A stretch of DNA of 64,000 nt from Streptomyces abikoensis (GCF_014648775.1 NZ_BMRT01000002.1:620001-684000), one strand, 5' to 3'. Positions 52,660 to 61,683 are shown, counted from the stretch's first letter. Notes: generated by a model from the sequence alone, not told the origin. Numbers and translations: made by a program.

Positions 52660-53946
52660 ATGATGAGCCACTTAAGAACTCCCGGCCGCAGGGCCAGAGG
52701 GCTGATCGCCCTCACCGTAACCGCTGCGTCGACGCTCGCTGCCATGACCGCCGTGGCCGGCCCCGCCGCCGCCCAGGGCTCCACCCCCGCCGCCGACGCC
52801 GGCGCCGTTCAGGCCGGGCAGTCCTGCACGGCGGCCGACCTGGGCAAGCGCCACCCGTTCATCAAGTCGACCGAAGTCGCCCCGACGATCACCCACTTCA
52901 AGGGCTGGTACGTCACCGAGGGCACGACCGGAAGCCACTCCGTCTCCACCAACACCCAAACGTCCATCTCCGTCTCGGTGGGCCTCAACGGCAACATCCA
53001 GGGCAGCTTCGGCAAGGAAGCCCTCGGCATGGTCGGAGCGAGCCTGGGCCTGAACGTCCAGGTCAACTACTCCTCCACGTCCAGCGTGTCCGACACGGTG
53101 AACTGGAACTTCAACCAGCCCGGCTACTACGGCGTGTACAAGGGCACCAAGAAGGTCACCGGCACCTATGGCAGTCTCAACTGCAACCGCGTCCTGCAGG
53201 GCGACGGCAGTTGGGCGCTGAAGTGGATCGAAGGGGCCGACACCGGCAGCTACACCACCTACACCGCACTCGAGGAAGGCGCGGTGCGCTGCGAGGACAA
53301 GGTCCCCGCCAACAGCATCATGGCCAAGGCCCAGCGCCTGTTGGACTGCGGCTCCGCCACCGCCACCGCGAAGCACCCGGCAGGTCCCGTCCCCTCGGCG
53401 AAGGCCGACAAGGCAAGGCACGAAGCCGAGAAGGCCGCCAAGACCGAGAAGAGCGTGAAGGTCACCGGGAGCCCGGCCCCCGCCACGCGGACCGCCCTGA
53501 ACTGCCAACCCGGCGCCTACAGGATCGACGTCCCCGGCAAGGTCCTGAACTGGAGCGCACCGCTCCTGGCCAACGACGGCATCCGCCTGCGCGAATCCAA
53601 TTGGACCAGCGCCCACCTGGACAACTGGCGCCTGTGCAACGTGACGGAGAGCAACGGCGTCATCGAGGCGTCCCTGTGGAACTGGGGCAACGGCGGATGC
53701 GCGACCATCCCGTCGAACATCGCCAACCTGGAGCAGGCCTACCTGACGACGGCCACCTGCGGGGAGGACGACCTGCAGCGGTTCTACATCTACCGCGACG
53801 TACCCGGCAGTTCGAAGATCGGTCTGCAGAACAAGTACACCGGCTCCATGCTGGGCCACGACCGGTACGCGGACGGGGAGTTGATCCGCCAGTTCTCCAG
53901 CGGCAGGCAGGACGGCACGGGTACGTACACCCTGACCGCGGTCTGA
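52660..53946 (+). CDS. Secreted protein with beta-hairpin, aerolysin-like N-terminal domain and Cys-rich C-terminal domain
   Basis: A 428-residue exported protein. A signal peptide (LIALTVTAASTLAAMTAVAG) precedes a domain (about 60-215) of alternating Ser/Thr and hydrophobic residues (SHSVSTNTQTSISVSVGLNG, LNVQVNYSSTSSVSDTVNWN) and a NQPGYYGVYKGTKKVTGTYG closing strand. This composition is seen in aerolysin/ETX-type beta-pore formers and other Streptomyces secreted beta proteins. A Lys/Glu/Ala-rich linker (about 240-270) follows, and the C-terminal 150 residues (LDNWRLCNVTESNGVIEASL, with WNWGNGG and IGLQNKYTGSML) form a lectin-like or beta-trefoil-like part. No function is known. Start ATG 52660 or 52663 after GGAAAGGG. 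Confidence 0.65.
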   Translation: MMSHLRTPGRRARGLIALTVTAASTLAAMTAVAGPAAAQGSTPAADAGAVQAGQSCTAADLGKRHPFIKSTEVAPTITHFKGWYVTEGTTGSHSVSTNTQTSISVSVGLNGNIQGSFGKEALGMVGASLGLNVQVNYSSTSSVSDTVNWNFNQPGYYGVYKGTKKVTGTYGSLNCNRVLQGDGSWALKWIEGADTGSYTTYTALEEGAVRCEDKVPANSIMAKAQRLLDCGSATATAKHPAGPVPSAKADKARHEAEKAAKTEKSVKVTGSPAPATRTALNCQPGAYRIDVPGKVLNWSAPLLANDGIRLRESNWTSAHLDNWRLCNVTESNGVIEASLWNWGNGGCATIPSNIANLEQAYLTTATCGEDDLQRFYIYRDVPGSSKIGLQNKYTGSMLGHDRYADGELIRQFSSGRQDGTGTYTLTAV

Positions 53947-53967
53947 CAGCCCCCACCCCGTGAGCGC

Positions 53968-54011
53968 GGCCCCGCACGTGAACCCCCGGCCTCCCGGTTC
54001 CGTGCGGGGCC
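53968..54011 (+). terminator. Hairpin terminator after beta-rich protein gene
   Basis: GGCCCCGCACG (53968-53978) pairs with its complement at 54001-54011; the 22-base interior adds a further GAACC/GGTTC pair. It lies 22 bases after the stop. Confidence 0.75.
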
Positions 54012-54105
54012 TTCCGCGTCCCTACCCCGAGCCCAGCCTTGGGGGACCGGTAGCAGCGGGGACTGGAAACGGAGCGGAAGCCACCGCGCCAGTCCCCGAC
54101 CCTGC

Positions 54106-54642
54106 TCACGGGTGGACGCTCAGGTGCGTGAAGGCGATCGTGTGCTTGATGCCACCGGCGAGCGCGCAGTCGGTCGGCAGGCCGGCGGGCAGCGTGTGGA
54201 TGCTCTTCTCGGCGACCGACCCCTTGCCGCGTCCGGCGACGACCACGCCTTCGAGCACCGCGGTGTTGACGCCCACGAGCCGGACGGAGGGACCGGAGCG
54301 GTACGCGATGACGGTCGTGCCGCCGTCCGCGTAGTGCAGGGTCTCCTCCGACCGGTTCCCGGCGAGGAGCAGGCAACTGCCTCCGGTGGTGCCCTCGGTG
54401 TGGTACGTGGCCGTGACCAGGTGGCCCGGGCCGTCCGCGCAGTGGTACGTGCCGTCGACGCTGACGGCCGAGGGGCTGCTGGAGAGGCCGAGCCCAGGGG
54501 TGTAGGTGATGTCCTCCCGGCCCGAGCAGTCCACGGCATGACCATGACCACCACCATGGGCCTGGGCCGCCGGTGCTCCGACGCTCGCGGCGACCAGGGC
54601 GAGGGAGGACAGAGCGATCCCGGCGCCACGCTTGCCGACCAT
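54106..54642 (-). CDS. Secreted protein of unknown function
   Basis: A 178-residue secreted protein. The signal peptide (IALSSLALVAASVGAPAAQA) is followed by a His-rich start (HGGGHGHAVDC) and a beta domain with CSGREDITYTPGLGLSS, GTYHCADGPGHLVTATYH, GGSCLLLAGNRSEETLHYAD and TVLEGVV-like VNTAVLEGVVVAGRGKGSV. Four cysteines in the mature part could make two disulfides. AAGGAG five bases before ATG 54642 fixes the start. No family is recognised. It is convergent with the beta-rich protein gene and divergent from the type III PKS gene. Confidence 0.7.
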   Translation of the reverse strand: MVGKRGAGIALSSLALVAASVGAPAAQAHGGGHGHAVDCSGREDITYTPGLGLSSSPSAVSVDGTYHCADGPGHLVTATYHTEGTTGGSCLLLAGNRSEETLHYADGGTTVIAYRSGPSVRLVGVNTAVLEGVVVAGRGKGSVAEKSIHTLPAGLPTDCALAGGIKHTIAFTHLSVHP

Positions 54643-54887
54643 GGGCACTCCTTCGTTTCCTGCACGTGCGCCGGCCACGGCGCGGCTGACGGCCACTTGG
54701 CTACCCCCCGCGCCCCGGGTTCCATCCCCTTCCCCGGGCCTCCGAAAGCACCGCAGGCCCTCCACGCCGCATGACGCGCTCTCACGCCCGGCTTCACGCC
54801 CTGCCGGACGGGCCGGGCCCGCGTCACCGTGGGCTGTCCCGTACCGAGCAGACGCGGTCGCCGGCGCGACCGCCCTTGGGAGGCCTG

Positions 54888-55970
54888 ATGAGCGACATGA
54901 GCCCGGCGGCTCCCCGGGTGGCCTCCGTGGCGGTGTCCGCGCCCCCGCACCGGCACCGTCAGGGGGACATCGCCGCCGTGTTCGCCGAGGCGTTCCTCTC
55001 CGCCGATGCGGTCGTGCGCCGCCGGCAGTTCACCGGCATCGCCGCGCACACGGGCATCGCGTACCGCAACCTGTCCCTGCCCCTGGCCGAGTACCGCCGG
55101 CCGCGCACGTTCACCGAGTACAAAGAGACGTGGACCGCCACCGCCCGCCGGGTCGGGCTCGACGCCCTCGAACAGGCCCTGGCCGCGGCGGGCGTGCGGC
55201 CCGGCGAGGTCGGGGCGGTCATCACCACGACCACCACCGGGGTCTCCGTCCCGTCCTTCGACGCCGAGCTCATCCAGCGGGCCCGCCTGCCCGGTCACGT
55301 GGCCCGCATGCCGCTGCTCGGCCTCGGCTGCGCGGGAGGTGCCGCCGGTCTGTCGCGGGTGCACGACTACCTGAGGGGCCGGCCCGACGACGTGGCCGTG
55401 CTGGTCTCCGTCGAGCTGTGCTCGCTGAACTTCCAGTACGCGGACACGTCCGTCGCCAACCTCGTGGCCACCAGCCTGTTCGGCGACGCGGCCGCCGCCG
55501 TCGTGGTCCTCGGCGCCCGCCGGGCCCGGGAGGCGGCAGGCCCGGCGCTGGTGGCGGCCCGCAGCCGACTGCATCCGGGGACCGAGCACCTCATGGGCAT
55601 GCGCGTGGGCAACGGCGGCTTCGCCGCCTTCCTCTCCCCCGAGGTCCCCGGCTTCACCGAGAAGTACCTCCCCGGCGAGGTCCACGACTTCCTGGCGGGC
55701 CACGGGCTGAGCACGGATGACGTCGCCGCCTGGGTCTGCCACCCCGGCGGCCCGAAGATCATGGAGGCCCTGGACCGCGGCCTCGGTCTGCCGCCCGGGG
55801 CGCTCGCGCGTTCCCGGGACTCGCTGGCCGAGTACGGCAACGTATCCTCCGCCTCGGTGCTCGACGTCCTCCGCAGGACCCTCGCCGCACCGCCCGCCCC
55901 GGGTTCCGCCGGCCTCCTCCTCGCCCTCGGGCCGGGCCTCACGAGCGAACTGCTGCTCCTGGCCTGGTGA
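54888..55970 (+). CDS. Type III polyketide synthase
   Basis: A 360-residue chalcone/stilbene synthase-fold enzyme. The catalytic triad is Cys148 ([13 protein letters not shown]), His285 ([10 protein letters not shown]) and Asn318 ([13 protein letters not shown]). [20 protein letters not shown] and [14 protein letters not shown] are other family landmarks, and [16 protein letters not shown] closes it. Overall wording is closer to alkylresorcinol/alkylpyrone-type (SrsA-like) synthases than to RppA, which has a different N-terminus and a longer tail. It uses malonyl-CoA with an acyl starter to make a small aromatic or pyrone. GGGAGG precedes ATG 54888. A self-sufficient P450 gene lies 492 bases downstream and may tailor the product. 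Confidence 0.88.
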   Translation: MSDMSPAAPRVASVAVSAPPHRHRQGDIAAVFAEAFLSADAVVRRRQFTGIAAHTGIAYRNLSLPLAEYRRPRTFTEYKETWTATARRVGLDALEQALAAAGVRPGEVGAVITTTTTGVSVPSFDAELIQRARLPGHVARMPLLGLGCAGGAAGLSRVHDYLRGRPDDVAVLVSVELCSLNFQYADTSVANLVATSLFGDAAAAVVVLGARRAREAAGPALVAARSRLHPGTEHLMGMRVGNGGFAAFLSPEVPGFTEKYLPGEVHDFLAGHGLSTDDVAAWVCHPGGPKIMEALDRGLGLPPGALARSRDSLAEYGNVSSASVLDVLRRTLAAPPAPGSAGLLLALGPGLTSELLLLAW

Positions 55971-56349
55971 CGGCTACTGGCCCCTGACCGTCTTCAAGGG
56001 CGCCTACACCCTCACCAACGCCCGACGGGGCTGACGCTGTCCAGCGCGACGGCTCCCTCGCAGGCAGCCAGAGGTGGCGACTCTCCCCGGTCAAGTGACC
56101 AGGGAGACTTGGCCCACTCACCGCTCGCAGAGGCCCCGCGCAATCGCTCCCAGGCCGTGAAGCTCACCGACGGATCGGTCGGGCGCTCCGTCGGACACGC
56201 CCTGGGCAGCCGCGATGCGAGGGGTGGCCGACAGGGCCAAGGAGGGGCCGCTCCGGCTCGCCCGCCACCTCGTCGGCCGTCGACGGGGCCTTTGCCGTCT
56301 ACGACTTGTGCGGTTCGGGGCGGCGGACCGACGCCTCACCTCTCTCCTT

Positions 56350-56366
56350 GGTTGAGTCGACCAACC
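56350..56366. promoter_or_regulatory. Operator copy A (TTGAGTCGA element)
   Basis: GGTTGAGTCGACCAACC, imperfect palindrome. It matches the element at 60483-60499 in the tetR promoter at 14 of 17 positions, so it is a candidate binding site for the TetR protein encoded at 59826-60452. Confidence 0.6.
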
Positions 56367-56383
56367 GTGTCCATCGACACAAT

Positions 56384-56415
56384 CGCCCGACATTGTCGAC
56401 TGACAATGTCGGGCG
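56384..56415. promoter_or_regulatory. Perfect 14-base-arm palindrome before CYP102
   Basis: CGCCCGACATTGTC (56384-56397), spacer GACT, then its exact complement (56402-56415), 47 bases before the P450 start. Perfect arms of this length in a promoter are strong evidence for an operator. Confidence 0.8.
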
Positions 56416-56462
56416 TACGTTGGTCCGCAATCGACTGCCGGTCTGAAACGAAAGGCGGGCTC

Positions 56463-59400
56463 ATGACTCACGCGTCCGTTGGTACTGCCCAGGCGATCCC
56501 CGAGCGTCCGGCGCTGCCCCTGATCGGCCACGCCCTGGAACTGCTCAAGGGCGCCGACGGTCACGACCTCCTGATGAAGGAGGTCAGGGAGATGGGTCCG
56601 GTGTTCCGGCTCCGCCTCTTCGGGACGGAGAGCGTCATCGTCGGCGGCCTGGATCTGGTGGCGGAGCTGTCGGACGAGTCCCGGTTCCGCAAGAACCTGT
56701 CCCCGGACCTGATCGAGGTCCGCCGGTTCGCCGGGGACGGCCTGTTCACCGCCTTCAACGACGAGCCGAACTGGCGCAAGGCCCACGACATTCTGATGCC
56801 GGCGTTCTCGCTCGGCTCGATGCGCGGCTACCACGGCACCATGCTCGGGGTCGCCCGGTCCCTGATCGCCAAGTGGGACCGGGCCGCCGGGGCACGGCTG
56901 GTGGACGTCCCCGAGGACATGACCCGGCTGACCTTCGACACCATCGGGCTGTGCGGCTTCGGCCACGACTTCCGGTCGTTCGGCCGTGACGAGCCGCACC
57001 CCTTCGTCGAGGCGATGTCACGGGCGCTGGCCTTCTCCCAGGACAGGGTGGAGTCCATCCCGGGCACGGAGCTGTTCAAACGGAAGCAGGCCGAGCAGTT
57101 CCGCCGGGACGTCAAGCTGATGACGGATCTCGTCGACGAGGTCGTCCGGCGGCGCAGGGCGTCCGGCGACACGGGCACGGACGATCTGCTGGGCCGGATG
57201 CTGCACACCCGGGACACGCTGACCGGCGAGCTCCTGGACGATGTGAACATCCGCAACCAGGTGATCACCTTCCTCATCGCCGGGCACGAGACCACCAGCG
57301 GTGCCCTGTCCTTCACCCTGTACTACCTGACCAAGCACCCCGAAGTGCTCGCGCGGGCCCAGGCCGAGGTGGACGCCCTGTGGGGAGACACGGACACTCC
57401 CGAGCCCGGGTACGGGGACATCGGCAAGCTCACCTACATCCGTCAGGTGCTCAACGAAAGCCTGAGGCTGTGGCCGACCGCCCCCGGCTTCGCCGTGGAG
57501 CCCCTTGAGGACACCGTCATCGGCGGCAAGTACGCCGTGCGCAAGGGGGAGGCGCTCACCGTCTACACCCCGGCCCTGCACCGCGACCCCGCCTGGGGCG
57601 AGAACGTCGAGCTGTTCGATCCCGAGCGCTTCGCGCCCGAGCGGGAGGAGAAGCGCTCGGTCCACCTGTTCAAGCCGTTCGGCAACGGCGAACGCGCCTG
57701 TATAGGCCGGCAGTTCGCCCTCCACGAGGCCACCCTGCTGCTCGGCCTGCTGACGCACCGCTACCGGCTGATCGACCACGCCGACTACCAGCTGAAGATC
57801 AAACAGACCCTCACCATCAAGCCCGACGGGTTCACCCTCAAGCTGGCCCGGCGCACCAGCGGCGAGCGCCGGCTGCCCACGGCCGCCACGAGCGGCGCCC
57901 CCGCCGACCGGGAGAGTCCTGCGGTCCGACGCGCCACCGGCACCGCGCTGACCGTTCTGCACGGCTCCAACCTGGGCACCTGCGTGAGCATCGCCCGCGA
58001 CCTGGCCGCGGACGGCGCCGAGCACGGGTTCGCCCCGGCCGTGGCGCCCCTCGACGACTACGCGGGCGAACTGGGCGCCGTCGAGGGTCCGGTGGTGATC
58101 GTGGCCGCCTCCTACAACGGCAGGCCCACCGACGACGCCGCCGAGTTCGTCGCGTCGCTGGAGGAACTCGATCCCGGCTCGCTCGACGGTGTCCAGTACG
58201 CCGTTCTCGGCGTCGGCGACCGCAACTGGGCGGCCACCTACCAGCGCGTCCCCACCCTCATCGACGAGCGCCTGGCGGCGGCCGGAGCCGCGCCACTGCT
58301 GGCACGCGGCGTCGCCGACGCCTCCGGTGACTTCGCGGGCACGGTGGACCGGTGGACGGGCGACCTGTGGACCGCCCTGCTGGAGCGCTACGGCGACCCG
58401 GCGCCCCGCGCCGTGTCGGCCGCCAAACCGGGAGAGGGCCAGGACCGGGATCAGGGCCAAGATCAGGGCCAAGATCAGGGCCAGGGCCGGGATCAGGGCC
58501 TCTACGAGATCCAGGACACCCCCGAGTCGGTCATCGGCGGGCTCGCGGCACGGCACGGCGTGCAGCCGATGGAGGTGCTCGACGCGTACGAGCTCGTCGA
58601 CACGGACCACGAGCTCGGCCGCTCCAAGCGCTTCCTGAGACTGCGGCTGCCCGACGGCGTCACCTATCGCACCGGGGACCACCTGGCCGTGCTCCCGCGC
58701 AACCCGGACGCCCTCGTACGGCGGGTCGCCGACCGGTTCGGCCTCGACCTGGACCGTACCGTCCGGCTGCACGCGCGCCGCCGCGGCGTCAACACCCTGC
58801 CGATCGACCGCCCGCTGACCCTGCGCCGGTTGCTGACCGACTTCGTGGAACTACAGGACCCCGCCACCCGGGAACAGGTCGCCGTGCTCGCCGAGCACAC
58901 CGGCTGCCCGCCCGAGAAGCGCCCCCTGGCCGAACTCGCCGCCGCGGACCCCGAGACCTTCCGCGAGCGGGTGACGGCCGCCGGGCGCAGCGTCCTGGAC
59001 CTGCTGGAGCACCACCGCGCCTGCGAACTGCCCTTCGCGCGCTTCCTGGAGATGCTGCCGGTCCTGCGCCCGCGCCACTACTCGATCTCCTCGTCCGCCG
59101 ACGCCTCTCCCGGCGAGGTGGACCTGATGGTGTCGCTGCTCACCGCGCCCCACCGAAGCGGCGAGGGCGTCTTCCACGGCATCGCCTCGCACCACCTCCG
59201 GACCGTGACGGCCGGTGACACCCTCCAGGCCCGGGTACTGCCGTGCAGCGAGGCCTTCCGGCTGCCCGAGGACCCCTCCGTGCCGGTCGTCCTGGTCAGC
59301 GCGGGCACCGGGCTGGCGCCTTTCCGCGGCGCGATCCTCGACCGGCTCTACACCCGGTCGGCCGGAACGCTGCTGTGCTACTTCGGCTGTGACCACCCCG

Positions 59401-59729
59401 ACGTCGACTACCTCCACCGGGAGGAGTTCGAAGCCGCCGAGGCGGCCGGGGCCGTGAGCATGCGCCCCACCTTCATGCACGCGCCCGAGGACGGCGTCCG
59501 CTTCGTCCAGGACCGCATCGCGCGCGAGGGCGCGGAGGTCTGGGCGGTGCTGGAAGCCGGCGGCCGGGTCCGTGTCTGCGGCGACGGCCGCCGCATGGCG
59601 CCCGCGGTGCGGGAGGCGCTCATGGCGATCCACCGCGAGAACACCGGCGCGTCCGGCGAGGAGGCCGCCGCCTGGCTGGTCTCCCTCGCCGAGTCCGGTC
59701 ACTACGCCGAGGACGTCTGGGCGGGCTGA
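56463..59729 (+). CDS. Self-sufficient cytochrome P450-reductase fusion (CYP102 family)
   Basis: A 1088-residue P450BM3-type fatty acid hydroxylase. The heme domain (about 1-470) has ALPLIGHALELLKG at the start, I-helix FLIAGHETTSGAL, ExxR in NESLRLWPTAP and the heme loop PFGNGERACIGRQFALHE (Cys413). A flavodoxin-like FMN domain follows (VLHGSNLGTCVSIARDLA, VIVAASYNGRPTDDA), then a Gln/Asp/Gly-repeat linker (about 663-680), then the FAD/NADPH reductase domain with RHYSISSSADASPGEVDLMV, LVSAGTGLAPFRGAI and the terminal YAEDVWAG whose Trp stacks on FAD. Known enzymes hydroxylate fatty acids or related chains near the omega end. Downstream TetR and strong operators suggest induced expression. 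ATG 56463 fits family length. Confidence 0.93.
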   Translation: MTHASVGTAQAIPERPALPLIGHALELLKGADGHDLLMKEVREMGPVFRLRLFGTESVIVGGLDLVAELSDESRFRKNLSPDLIEVRRFAGDGLFTAFNDEPNWRKAHDILMPAFSLGSMRGYHGTMLGVARSLIAKWDRAAGARLVDVPEDMTRLTFDTIGLCGFGHDFRSFGRDEPHPFVEAMSRALAFSQDRVESIPGTELFKRKQAEQFRRDVKLMTDLVDEVVRRRRASGDTGTDDLLGRMLHTRDTLTGELLDDVNIRNQVITFLIAGHETTSGALSFTLYYLTKHPEVLARAQAEVDALWGDTDTPEPGYGDIGKLTYIRQVLNESLRLWPTAPGFAVEPLEDTVIGGKYAVRKGEALTVYTPALHRDPAWGENVELFDPERFAPEREEKRSVHLFKPFGNGERACIGRQFALHEATLLLGLLTHRYRLIDHADYQLKIKQTLTIKPDGFTLKLARRTSGERRLPTAATSGAPADRESPAVRRATGTALTVLHGSNLGTCVSIARDLAADGAEHGFAPAVAPLDDYAGELGAVEGPVVIVAASYNGRPTDDAAEFVASLEELDPGSLDGVQYAVLGVGDRNWAATYQRVPTLIDERLAAAGAAPLLARGVADASGDFAGTVDRWTGDLWTALLERYGDPAPRAVSAAKPGEGQDRDQGQDQGQDQGQGRDQGLYEIQDTPESVIGGLAARHGVQPMEVLDAYELVDTDHELGRSKRFLRLRLPDGVTYRTGDHLAVLPRNPDALVRRVADRFGLDLDRTVRLHARRRGVNTLPIDRPLTLRRLLTDFVELQDPATREQVAVLAEHTGCPPEKRPLAELAAADPETFRERVTAAGRSVLDLLEHHRACELPFARFLEMLPVLRPRHYSISSSADASPGEVDLMVSLLTAPHRSGEGVFHGIASHHLRTVTAGDTLQARVLPCSEAFRLPEDPSVPVVLVSAGTGLAPFRGAILDRLYTRSAGTLLCYFGCDHPDVDYLHREEFEAAEAAGAVSMRPTFMHAPEDGVRFVQDRIAREGAEVWAVLEAGGRVRVCGDGRRMAPAVREALMAIHRENTGASGEEAAAWLVSLAESGHYAEDVWAG
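58449..58500 (+). repeat. 12-base tandem repeats encoding the CYP102 interdomain linker
   Basis: GATCAGGGCCAA at 58449 and 58461, GATCAGGGCCAG at 58473 and a partial copy at 58491 encode repeated Asp-Gln-Gly-Gln units between the FMN domain and the FAD domain. Slippage here would change linker length in frame by four residues. Confidence 0.85.
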
Positions 59730-59744
59730 CCGTAGCCCCTGGCT

Positions 59745-59771
59745 GACGGGTCCACTGCCCGTGGACCCGTC
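59745..59771. terminator. Hairpin terminator between CYP102 and tetR
   Basis: Perfect 11-base stem (59745-59755 with 59761-59771), 5-base loop, between convergent genes. Confidence 0.8.
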
Positions 59772-59825
59772 GGCGCCGACGACGGATACCGGGAACGTCC
59801 CGTCCGCGCCCCCAGGGAACCGACG

Positions 59826-60452
59826 TCAGCCCGTCGTCGGCATGTCCGCCGGCTCCAGCCGCCCCCCGGCCAGGGCGATGGTCGCGGAGACCAGTGCCCG
59901 CAGGCCGATGCCTTCCGAGAACTCGTCCGGCGCGTAGAGGTACTGCATCGTCAGTCCGTCGACGCCTGCGAGGAAGAAGCGGGCGATCGTCTCCGCGGGC
60001 TGGGCGAGTTCGTACCCGGTCCGCGCCGCCACCTCGGTCACCAGCCTCGCCGTCACCTCGCTCACCCCCCGGTAGTAACCCTGGTATGCCTCGTTCAGGC
60101 CGGGGGTGCGCAGGGCGAGCATGCTCAGCTCGGTGAGCAGACGGTAACGAGCCGTCTCCTCCTGCACGGCGCGCCACAAGGCGGCCGCCATCGCGACGAT
60201 CGTCTCCTCGAAACCGGCGCCCTCGGGCGCCGCTCGCTCGACCCGCGAGGTCAGGTCGTCGGTGAGCCGCTCCATGACCGCCCGGTACAGGTCCGCCTTC
60301 GTGCCGAAGGTGTAATGGACCGTGGCCTGCGCGACGCCGAGCTCCGCGGCGATGGCGCGCGTGCTGCCGGCGGCGACGCCCTCCCTGGCCATGAGGTCGA
60401 TGGCCGCTTTGATCAGCTGAGGACGGCGCTCGGCCGCGGAGACATGAGCCAT
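59826..60452 (-). CDS. TetR-family regulator of the CYP102 gene (FatR-like)
   Basis: A 208-residue TetR protein. HTH: AIDLMAREGVAAGSTRAIAA, then ELGVAQATVHYTFGTKADLY. The C-terminal domain carries TARYRLLTELSMLALRTPG and RFFLAGVDGLTMQYLYAPDE, a likely acyl ligand pocket. In Bacillus subtilis FatR represses its adjacent CYP102 gene and is released by fatty acids. Here the same arrangement occurs as convergent genes, and a 17-base element in its own promoter (60483-60499) recurs in the P450 promoter (56350-56366). ATG 60452 is chosen since the HTH follows after a normal leader; longer starts have no support. Confidence 0.88.
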   Translation of the reverse strand: MAHVSAAERRPQLIKAAIDLMAREGVAAGSTRAIAAELGVAQATVHYTFGTKADLYRAVMERLTDDLTSRVERAAPEGAGFEETIVAMAAALWRAVQEETARYRLLTELSMLALRTPGLNEAYQGYYRGVSEVTARLVTEVAARTGYELAQPAETIARFFLAGVDGLTMQYLYAPDEFSEGIGLRALVSATIALAGGRLEPADMPTTG

Positions 60453-60463
60453 GCCCGCATTGT

Positions 60464-60499
60464 ATCGACGACCTGGTCGATTGATTGAGTCGAACGACC
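60464..60499. promoter_or_regulatory. Operators in the tetR promoter
   Basis: ATCGAC-N6-GTCGAT (60464-60481) and GATTGAGTCGAACGACC (60483-60499) lie within 50 bases of the tetR start. The second matches operator copy A before CYP102 at 14 of 17 positions. Confidence 0.6.
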
Positions 60500-60729
60500 C
60501 AGTCTTTCGATACGCGGCCCAGGGCCACTCCCTCCGTATCACCCGCGCCGCTCGAACTCCACCGCAGCGCGCTGCGGCAGGCCGCCGTCCTCGCCGCCGG
60601 AGCCGCCGGCCCCGCCGAGCGCAAGGCCCCGCGGGTCTACGCCGCCCGCATCACAACCGCGGCGACCGCGCCCTGATCGTCAGGCGCTTACCGCCAACCA
60701 GTCGGCCGAGACGGACCTTCGGGCCGGAA

Positions 60730-61683
60730 TCAGAAGGCGGGCGCCCTCGGCACACAAGGAGCCGCCGGCGCTGCGGGGTCCAGGGCCCGCTTGACCAGTC
60801 CGATCGCACGCGGGCTGTACGACATGCTCAGGTGGGCGGAGAAGTCGACGAAGCAGCCCTCCTGCAAGGTGATGTTCCGCACCGTTGCTCCGGGGCCCGC
60901 CGTCATGAACGTGCTCCGCCAGGGGGTGGTGATCTCGTCGTACTTCGTGCCGATCACGGTGTAGTCGACGCCGGGGACGGTGTCCCCGTCGGCGTTGAGC
61001 TCCTTGATGAAGTCGGACTTCTCGTACTGCTGGATGCCCGCCTTCCCGAGGGGCTTCTCCCCGGACTCCAGGATGTGGAGCTTGTCGGCGAGGGTCTCGA
61101 TGCCGCTGATGGTGGTGCCGTGGTTGGTCGCGCCGAGTTGGACGACCTTCTTGACCTTGTTCTTCGAGGGATCGCTCGTGTTCGCGCCACCGTCGGCCTT
61201 GAGATACCAGCGGGACAGGGTCCCGCCCTGGGAGTGGCCGACGAGGTCCACCTGCCCGGAGCCGCTGGCGGCGAGCACCTTGTCCACGAAGGCGGCCAGC
61301 TCCTTGGAGGACTTCTTGATGTCTCCGTAGCCCTTGACGGTGGGAGCGAGAGCCACTCCGGCGTCGTCGGTGTCGCCGAAGTCGAGGGCGTAGACGCAGT
61401 AGCCCTGGGCCTTCAACTCGGGGGACATCCGGGCCCAGTTGTTGTAGCGGTTCTCGTAGGTTCCGTGGACCAGGACGACCGGACGCGGGTGGGCGGCGCT
61501 GGGACGGCAGTTCCAGTCGTTGGCGCCCGGCGGATCGATGTCGAGGCGGAGGATGGAATAGCCCAAGGCGGGAAGGAAATTGTCCTGCGCCGGGCCGGTC
61601 TCCGCTGCCGCGGACGTGGAGGTGGCCAAGACAGTCGCCGCGGCGGCGGCACAGACGGCGGCGGCGTATCTGGGTATGTGCAA
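60730..61683 (-). CDS. Secreted alpha/beta-hydrolase (lipase/esterase)
   Basis: A 317-residue secreted lipase-type enzyme. The signal peptide (YAAAVCAAAAATVLATSTSA) precedes the hydrolase domain: VVLVHGTYENRYNNWARM (oxyanion region), YGDIKKSSKELAAFVDKVLA, the nucleophile elbow VDLVGHSQGGTLSRWYLKAD, VQLGATNHGTTISGI and HLSMSYSPRAIGLVKRAL with the catalytic His. This matches the class 2/Streptomyces esterase-lipase group acting on triglycerides or other esters. Start is TTG 61683 because AGGGG sits six bases upstream; GTG 61716 is less likely. Confidence 0.85.
   Translation of the reverse strand: MHIPRYAAAVCAAAAATVLATSTSAAAETGPAQDNFLPALGYSILRLDIDPPGANDWNCRPSAAHPRPVVLVHGTYENRYNNWARMSPELKAQGYCVYALDFGDTDDAGVALAPTVKGYGDIKKSSKELAAFVDKVLAASGSGQVDLVGHSQGGTLSRWYLKADGGANTSDPSKNKVKKVVQLGATNHGTTISGIETLADKLHILESGEKPLGKAGIQQYEKSDFIKELNADGDTVPGVDYTVIGTKYDEITTPWRSTFMTAGPGATVRNITLQEGCFVDFSAHLSMSYSPRAIGLVKRALDPAAPAAPCVPRAPAF

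Larger units (their letters stand above)
55971..56462. other. Intergenic region upstream of the CYP102 gene
   Basis: A 492-base gap between the type III PKS and the P450 gene. Its last 120 bases carry two palindromes annotated separately. A short open stretch just after the PKS stop (TVFKGAYTLTN in the + frame, stop at 56034) may be a coding relic but cannot be assigned. Otherwise I see no gene. Confidence 0.5.

Noticed and set aside
54888..55970. RppA (tetrahydroxynaphthalene synthase) partner of the CYP158 pair
   Set aside because: N-terminus and length do not match RppA; it lies 37 kb from the CYP158 and cupin genes.
60485..60676. 63-residue plus-strand gene between tetR and lipase
   Set aside because: It overlaps the operator region, has no ribosome site and no recognisable motif.
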